This document shows positions 26,880-31,808 of a stretch of DNA of 31,808 bases, piece after piece (the first letter of the stretch is position 1; each line of letters opens with the position of its first letter). The position numbers and the translations under genes are program-made. Below the pieces are notes generated by a model. It did no database searches, had not been told where the DNA came from, and saw only the letters and a list, made by a program, of their open reading frames with translations. The DNA comes from Trichomonas tenax (Eukaryota; Parabasalia; Trichomonadida; Trichomonadidae): NCBI GenBank assembly GCA_023091735.1, contig JALKBU010000587.1:1-31808 (forward strand), written 5' to 3'.

Positions 26880-29800
26880 AAAAAGTCAGAGGACCGTTGT
26901 GAGATGTATTTCAGAATGGGTTTAGCAAATCGTTGTCAATTATTCTTAAATTGGGTTTTAATCAAATTCGTGAGTGAGTATCATAGAACAGCGCACATGG
27001 CCACCATTATTACGTAGTTTTTGTCTTTCTATCCTTGCGAGACGAGATTATTAAGTTCATATTTCAGCACCGCGTGCACGTATCCATTAAACTTCACCAA
27101 GAGATTCTTGATGTTCCAGATAAACATTATAAAGCAGTTAAGACAATCTTCGGCATCCAATGAAATAGGAGAAGCAATTATTCAGCTCAAAAACAAAGCA
27201 AACACAATAAACGATAATGTGAGAAAATTCTGGATCACATGTCAAGACGAGATGAATGTTTTCTATGATTTGCAAAAGAGAACGCAAGGAGTCCGTGAGT
27301 TGTTCGAAGAATCGTTAAATCATTATCCAAACAACGTGAGAATATGAAAAAGTTACTCCAATTTCTTGATCGAAGGCTCAATGGACTTCAAAGAAGGCGT
27401 GAAAATGAAACACAAAGCAGATTTGATTGAACAAGGAAAGAACTTCGTTGTTGATTTCTCCTTCAGAAGTTTAGTCAGAGCATATCCGGAATATTAAAAG
27501 AAGAATGTGGTGAACTTTCAAGGCCAATTCATTCAGCACAATCCATTGAGTGGAGGAAGTGCAACATCAACATCAACATCATCGGGTTCACCTAAAAACG
27601 CAAAAATTTCAACAGGAACAATCGATGGGATCTTAGACCAAGAAATAGAAGAACAAGTTGCAAAGAACTGCCTCACTTACCACAGGCTGAGACTTGAGTT
27701 CCAAAGCTGCATGGAGAACAGAAAGATAAAGTACAACAAACATCTTCATTACTCAATAATATGGGGTCTTCTTTGCGTTATTATTTTCTCTGTTTTCTTC
27801 TTCACTTTCTATTACAACAGATATTCACAGAGATTGACGTCGATCCAGAGATTAATTAACTTAGTCAGAACGAAATACAACATCGATGCAACATTTTTGT
27901 CCTCGATAATGAAAACCGTTCCTGCTTTAGGCGCAATAACTCCAGCAAAGGTTGAACAAGTCCGCGTTTTAAGTGGCTCAAACTATGAAATTGATGTAAT
28001 GAACAACGACAAAGAAGTTGCAAGATGGAGTGATTACATGACAAACAATTTATCTCTTTACATGAATGATATCATAGGATTGGCTCAGCATGACGTTAGC
28101 GTTGAGATGACATTCACTGAAATGTTTGTTAGGGAGATCCCTATTCATCAATGTGAAAGCACAACAATGCTTCCAAAGACGTACAATGAAACACTCAAAG
28201 AATTATTCGTTAGGCTTGAAATATATCTCAGAGGTCTTTACCCACAGGCTCCTGAAGAGTTAGCGCACGATGACAGAGCTTGCGAGACAATCACCAACTT
28301 GCCTGAAGCGAATGAGCACTATAGGATATTAGCTGATAGAATTTTGGCTTATCTCCAAGATATCGAAGATGATGACATCAAAATCAACAGATTGTTTTAG
28401 TTCCAACACTTTACGCTGTGATTTCAATTCCTCCAATTTACTTCTTCTTGTGGATCTGCTTGAAGGATTTGAGAAGTATTCATGGATTACTCGTTCATCT
28501 CAATCAAAGCATCAGAAAAACTGCATCACAGAGTTTATTGAAGAATGATGAAAAAATAACGTTCAAAGAGATAATGAAAACACATATTATGCTGATTTCA
28601 ACTTTATTCTTATTCTCAATTCTTCCAATTATCAATGCAGTTCTTTTCTTGATTGTTCCATTAATTTGTTTCAAACAAAACACTGTCTACAACAATTACA
28701 ACTATTGGGTTTATTATTCTTCAGCAAGAGGAGGTGACAAAAGTCCATCATGCGTTGGAAAGAACGCAGAACTCGATAAATACAACATCGACGCATATTG
28801 CAAGGAAGATGACTTCCAGAGCGTCGATCACAATGACTACAAATGTTCATCACTTGATGTATCAATTGCATCATTATTTGCTTATCTTAACTTAGTTCTT
28901 CAGAATCCAGAGAACACAACAATGTACAAAGACACATAGATGGCAAAATCATTCCATTTAGTCACAAATCACATTGTTGAGCGTTGCTGGCAGTCTTCCA
29001 ATGCAATCAATGCATTAGCGAAGGAAGAACTCTCAGATTTCAGGAGAAACATGGCATTCATTGCTGGTGCCACAATTCTTGTTTCCATCATTATAACAAT
29101 CATCCTTTGGGTTGCTTTCAGCAGAATCGAAACAATGTATCAAGGAGAACTTCAACAGATGAGAAGAGTTCCGCAGCTTTCTATGACATCTTCACAAGCA
29201 TTGATGAACTACATCACACACAAAGACATCCAGAAGAAGACTGAAGTTATGACACCAAAGAAGAGCATTGCTTATCTTTCCAAGGATTCTATCATCTTCG
29301 TTAACAAGAACTTGAACATCGAATCAATCAACACAGCAACAACAGACTTGTTCGAATATGCTCCGGACCAAATTCTCGGTCAACTAATCGACACAATACT
29401 CTCCGAGTGAGTTAATGAAGAATTTTATAAGCAGATCGAGATGATGAAGACAGGGCAATGCGCTCTTGTCTATGAACATTCTTGCCACAGTGTTACTGAT
29501 GATGAACAAGATATGCCTGTTCATGTGACGTTGACTGGCATTCCAGACAATAACAACAATCTTCCAAAGGCGTTCGTTGTCATTTTAAGAAATGAAACAG
29601 AATTAATCAGACAAAGGAGCATCGCTGAGACAGCGAAGCAGCAGTCAGAGAGACTTCTCTACCAAATACTTCCAAGATACATCGTTACAAGACTCAACAG
29701 AGGAGAAACAGATATCAACTTCTCTGTTCCTTCAGCGACAATCATTTTCATTGATATCGTCAAGTTCTCCAATTATGCGGCAACTCTAACACCGGCAGAG

Positions 29801-30250
29801 ATCATGACCGTTGGTGGCTTATTCACTCCAGAAGAACCGCCGCAGAACCATTGCATTCAAATGATTAATTTCGCGCTGGAATCGTTGATGGCTTTGGAAG
29901 ATGCAAACAACCAATTCAACGCATCATTGATGGTGAGAATTGGCGTCAACACGAACGGTCCTCTTATTGCAGGTGTTTTGGGAAATGATAAGCCAGTCTC
30001 CGATATCATTGGTGATCCAATCAATGTTGCTTCAAGGCTCCAATCTACAGCTGTTCCATGAACAATACAAATCTCTGAGGAATCATATCAATTGATTTCT
30101 GGAATGAATTACAACATTGAAAAGAGAGGAGAAATAGAACTCACAGGAAAAGGAAAGAAGACAGCATATGTCGTGAGGCCACTCGCTATGAGCAGTTTCT
30201 TCTCTGTACCGCAAGATATTGAAGGTAATTCACAAATTGCACAAAATTAA
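26880..30250 (+). pseudogene. 5'-truncated nucleotidyl cyclase pseudogene
   Basis: Remnant of a large trichomonad membrane nucleotidyl cyclase. Recognisable text starts near 26880 (LFLNWVLIKFVSEYHRTAHM) with no start codon; the expected N-terminal membrane region is absent. In order come a cytosolic helical region, TM segments near 27745-27825, 28420-28465, 28580-28665 and 29060-29130, a PAS domain (about 29270-29600) and a class III cyclase domain (29720-30190) with FIDIVKFS, RIGVNTNGP and DIIGDPINVASR. Lesions: TAG 27015, TGA 27345, TAA 27495, a one-base frameshift near 28385-28400, TAG 28937, TGA 29408, TGA 30059. An in-frame deletion at about 29805-29815 joins AEIM to GGLF and removes about 40 residues, including the segment with the second metal-binding Asp. 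The final stop is TAA at 30248. Text between lesions is well preserved, so inactivation is fairly recent. Confidence 0.92.
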
Positions 30251-30658
30251 TGTTTTTGATTAGCTAAATGTTTGTTTTTAATATCTGTATCAATAACATT
30301 ATGCATACATAGAACAAATATGAAATATTCAAAATAAAATTTTATATAATGAGAATGTGAGGCTGTTAGTTGGAATTTATAACAAAAACAAAAATTTGGT
30401 GGATTTGGAAAAGAGAAATGCTCCGATAAGGACAATATTTAATACATGAAATTCAATTTTCAAGATTTATCAAAATGTATATTACAGTTAATAGTTTTAG
30501 GTAGAATATTTTATATTTACACTAGCAAATAGTCACATAATTGCATTTTTACATTCAAATGTGAGATTGTTCATCTTAATCCGCCAATCTGACTATCTAC
30601 AGCATGGCTCAAAAACTTCTGAAAAGAGTATTACTATGAAGAATAGGCTTCATTTTAG
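30251..30658. other. spacer between two pseudogene remnants
   Basis: About 400 bp of AT-rich DNA with no recognisable gene, motif cluster or long repeat. An antisense frame at 30247-30435 is AT-driven and not called. Confidence 0.6.
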
Positions 30659-30892
30659 TCTATCATAAATACTCAGTACAAAGGAGAATTTGCATTGAAA
30701 AAGATTCATTGCAGAAGATTCAACAAAGCAGAGATCGAGTGCTTGAAATCGATTGACCATGTCAACATTATCAGGCTCTACAAATGCTATTACTTCGATG
30801 GATAAGTTTACATGTTGATGGAGTTTTGTCCAGTCGATCTCTATCATTTATTGAAGATCTATTCATGTGTCATTGTTAAGGCAGGAAGCTGA
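30659..30892 (+). pseudogene. fragment of a Ser/Thr protein kinase
   Basis: One + strand frame reads as the N-lobe of a eukaryotic protein kinase: KGEFALKKIHCRRFN contains the ATP-binding Lys (VAIK motif), AEIECLKSIDHVNIIRLY the helix C Glu and the following beta strand, and VYMLMEFCPVDLYHLLK the hinge. An in-frame TAA at 30803-30805 interrupts it before VYMLMEF. Similarity ends near 30855 and the frame stops at 30890-30892. The Gly-rich loop, catalytic HRD and DFG motifs are all missing. Its 3' end overlaps the last 34 bp of the Myb gene on the other strand, which suggests the Myb gene or an insertion cut the kinase gene off here. Confidence 0.8.
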
Positions 30893-31410
30893 GAATTAGG
30901 ATGATATGATCTTAATCCCGAGTACCATCTATTTTTAATGGATCCAGGACTACGGCCTGGCAAAAACTTAGCGATTTTAGACCAGTGATTTCCGATTTCT
31001 TTCTGTTTTTCTATAATTACAGCATCTTCCCAAGGCTCGAAGCCTCCTTTCTTGATTGCCGGATCGAGGCAGTTAAGCCACCTCTCTCTGCACTGCTTGC
31101 TTGTTCTTGTTGGAACAAACTTTGCAATTTCGTGCCATTTCTTTGTACCGAGTTGAGTAATTGCGTTTCTAAGTTGATTGTCCTCTTCCACGGTCCATGA
31201 GCCGCGAGATCCACCAACTTTATTGTCTAAGTTCTGATCTAAAAGATATTGTGGAAAAATAAGCATCTGCTGGTACTGGGACGGATTAGTGACCTGGCCG
31301 TTGCCTTGCGCGTCGACCGGGTAGGACTGGTACTGGTCGAGGTACTGGAATGTCTGTAACCCTTGTTGGTCGGCGGTTGCGGTTTCGTTATTCATGGAGG
31401 TTTTTTGCAT
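30859..31410 (-). CDS. R2R3 Myb-like DNA-binding protein
   Basis: A 183-residue nuclear DNA-binding protein. A Gln/Tyr/Asn-rich N-terminus (1-60) precedes two Myb repeats. The first (about 69-116) has W72, W92 and W111 with recognition text RTSKQCRERW. The second (about 121-166) has F124, W143 and W162 with RSPGSIKNRW. The tail is short and ends with TAG. A second in-frame ATG at codon 6 is possible; the first is used because it is the upstream-most ATG. This is the third Myb in the window and is closer to the first (QCRERW, IKNR) than to the frameshifted one. One motif copy, TTTACATGTCA in gene direction, lies 86-96 bp upstream. Confidence 0.92.
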   Translation of the reverse strand: MQKTSMNNETATADQQGLQTFQYLDQYQSYPVDAQGNGQVTNPSQYQQMLIFPQYLLDQNLDNKVGGSRGSWTVEEDNQLRNAITQLGTKKWHEIAKFVPTRTSKQCRERWLNCLDPAIKKGGFEPWEDAVIIEKQKEIGNHWSKIAKFLPGRSPGSIKNRWYSGLRSYHPNSQLPALTMTHE

Positions 31411-31808
31411 GTTGGTCCTTTACAAAAATTGTTCGGACATAGCGTCACCTTTATCATGTCTTGTAAACTATTTATATGTCTTAAATTTTATTTCTTGACA
31501 TGTAAATTAATTTACTTCCCTTCTCAGTCAAAAGTGAAAAATATTGTATTGAAATAGTTGCAGATACATTAATTTTAGAAGATTATAGTTTTGCTTCGGT
31601 AAATTGGGAAATCTTTCAATAAGAAATTATCAATCAATGATAGTAGTAGAGAGCGGGGGCTACTTGTCATTCTATATATAGAGGATGTATTCCAAACACG
31701 ATATATAAACAACAAATCCGAGCAACTAATTTTTAAAGTTAATTTTAAAATAATTTAATTTTTTTATTTGGATGAAATAATCTACATATATGGCAATCGT
31801 TTCGCCTG
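31411..31808. other. upstream region of the third Myb gene
   Basis: AT-rich sequence running to the window edge. TGACATGTAAA lies at 31496-31506, with looser relatives (TTATCATGTC, TTTATATGTC) between 31450 and 31480. No open frame of interest is seen. Confidence 0.55.

Overview
The window looks like nuclear DNA of a trichomonad protist, most likely Tritrichomonas foetus or a close relative. This is inferred from gene content and was not searched. The evidence is intron-free eukaryotic genes in very AT-rich spacers, three separate two-repeat Myb proteins of the trichomonad type, a broken copy of the large membrane nucleotidyl cyclase family expanded in trichomonads, a bacterial-type adenine deaminase (T. 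foetus is known to convert adenine to hypoxanthine) and a bacterial-like pyruvate kinase.

Layout, left to right. 1-868: spacer, with a possible start of a leftward gene at the edge. 869-1384 (+): small R2R3 Myb. 1385-2992: spacer with hairpins. 2993-3310 (+): small unknown protein. 3531-9479 (-): catalytic subunit of DNA polymerase epsilon. 9480-10177: divergent promoter region holding a 27-nt direct repeat. 10178-11440 (+): CDC14 phosphatase. 11948-12941 (-): second Myb, whose Pro/Gln-rich C-terminus lies in another frame past an A6 run. 12942-16186: 3.2 kb without genes, carrying a dense series of long foldbacks. 16187-16462 (-): tiny one-pass membrane protein. 16920-17175 (-): ankyrin-repeat relic. 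17333-20626 (+): USP7-like deubiquitinase. 20704-22161 (-): pyruvate kinase. 22162-24186: spacer with a GC-richer island. 24187-25908 (+): adenine deaminase. 26880-30250 (+): 5'-truncated, heavily damaged nucleotidyl cyclase pseudogene. 30659-30892 (+): protein kinase fragment, overlapping antisense the end of 30859-31410 (-), a third Myb.

The genes form no operon. Pol epsilon, CDC14, USP7-like and Myb proteins belong to nuclear replication, cell cycle, ubiquitin and transcription; pyruvate kinase and adenine deaminase are metabolic.

The least explained signals are: (1) at least seven foldbacks within about 1.5 kb (14030-15573), including a 98-nt hairpin with 33-bp perfect arms and a 27-bp stem whose four non-Watson-Crick positions are all G.U on the + strand; (2) an 11-bp motif, TGnCAwrTAAA, recurring in spacers, often in copies exactly 20 or 22 bp apart; (3) the Myb frameshift; (4) an apparent ligand swap in the second C-terminal metal site of Pol epsilon; (5) a pyruvate kinase with residues typical of K+-independent enzymes.
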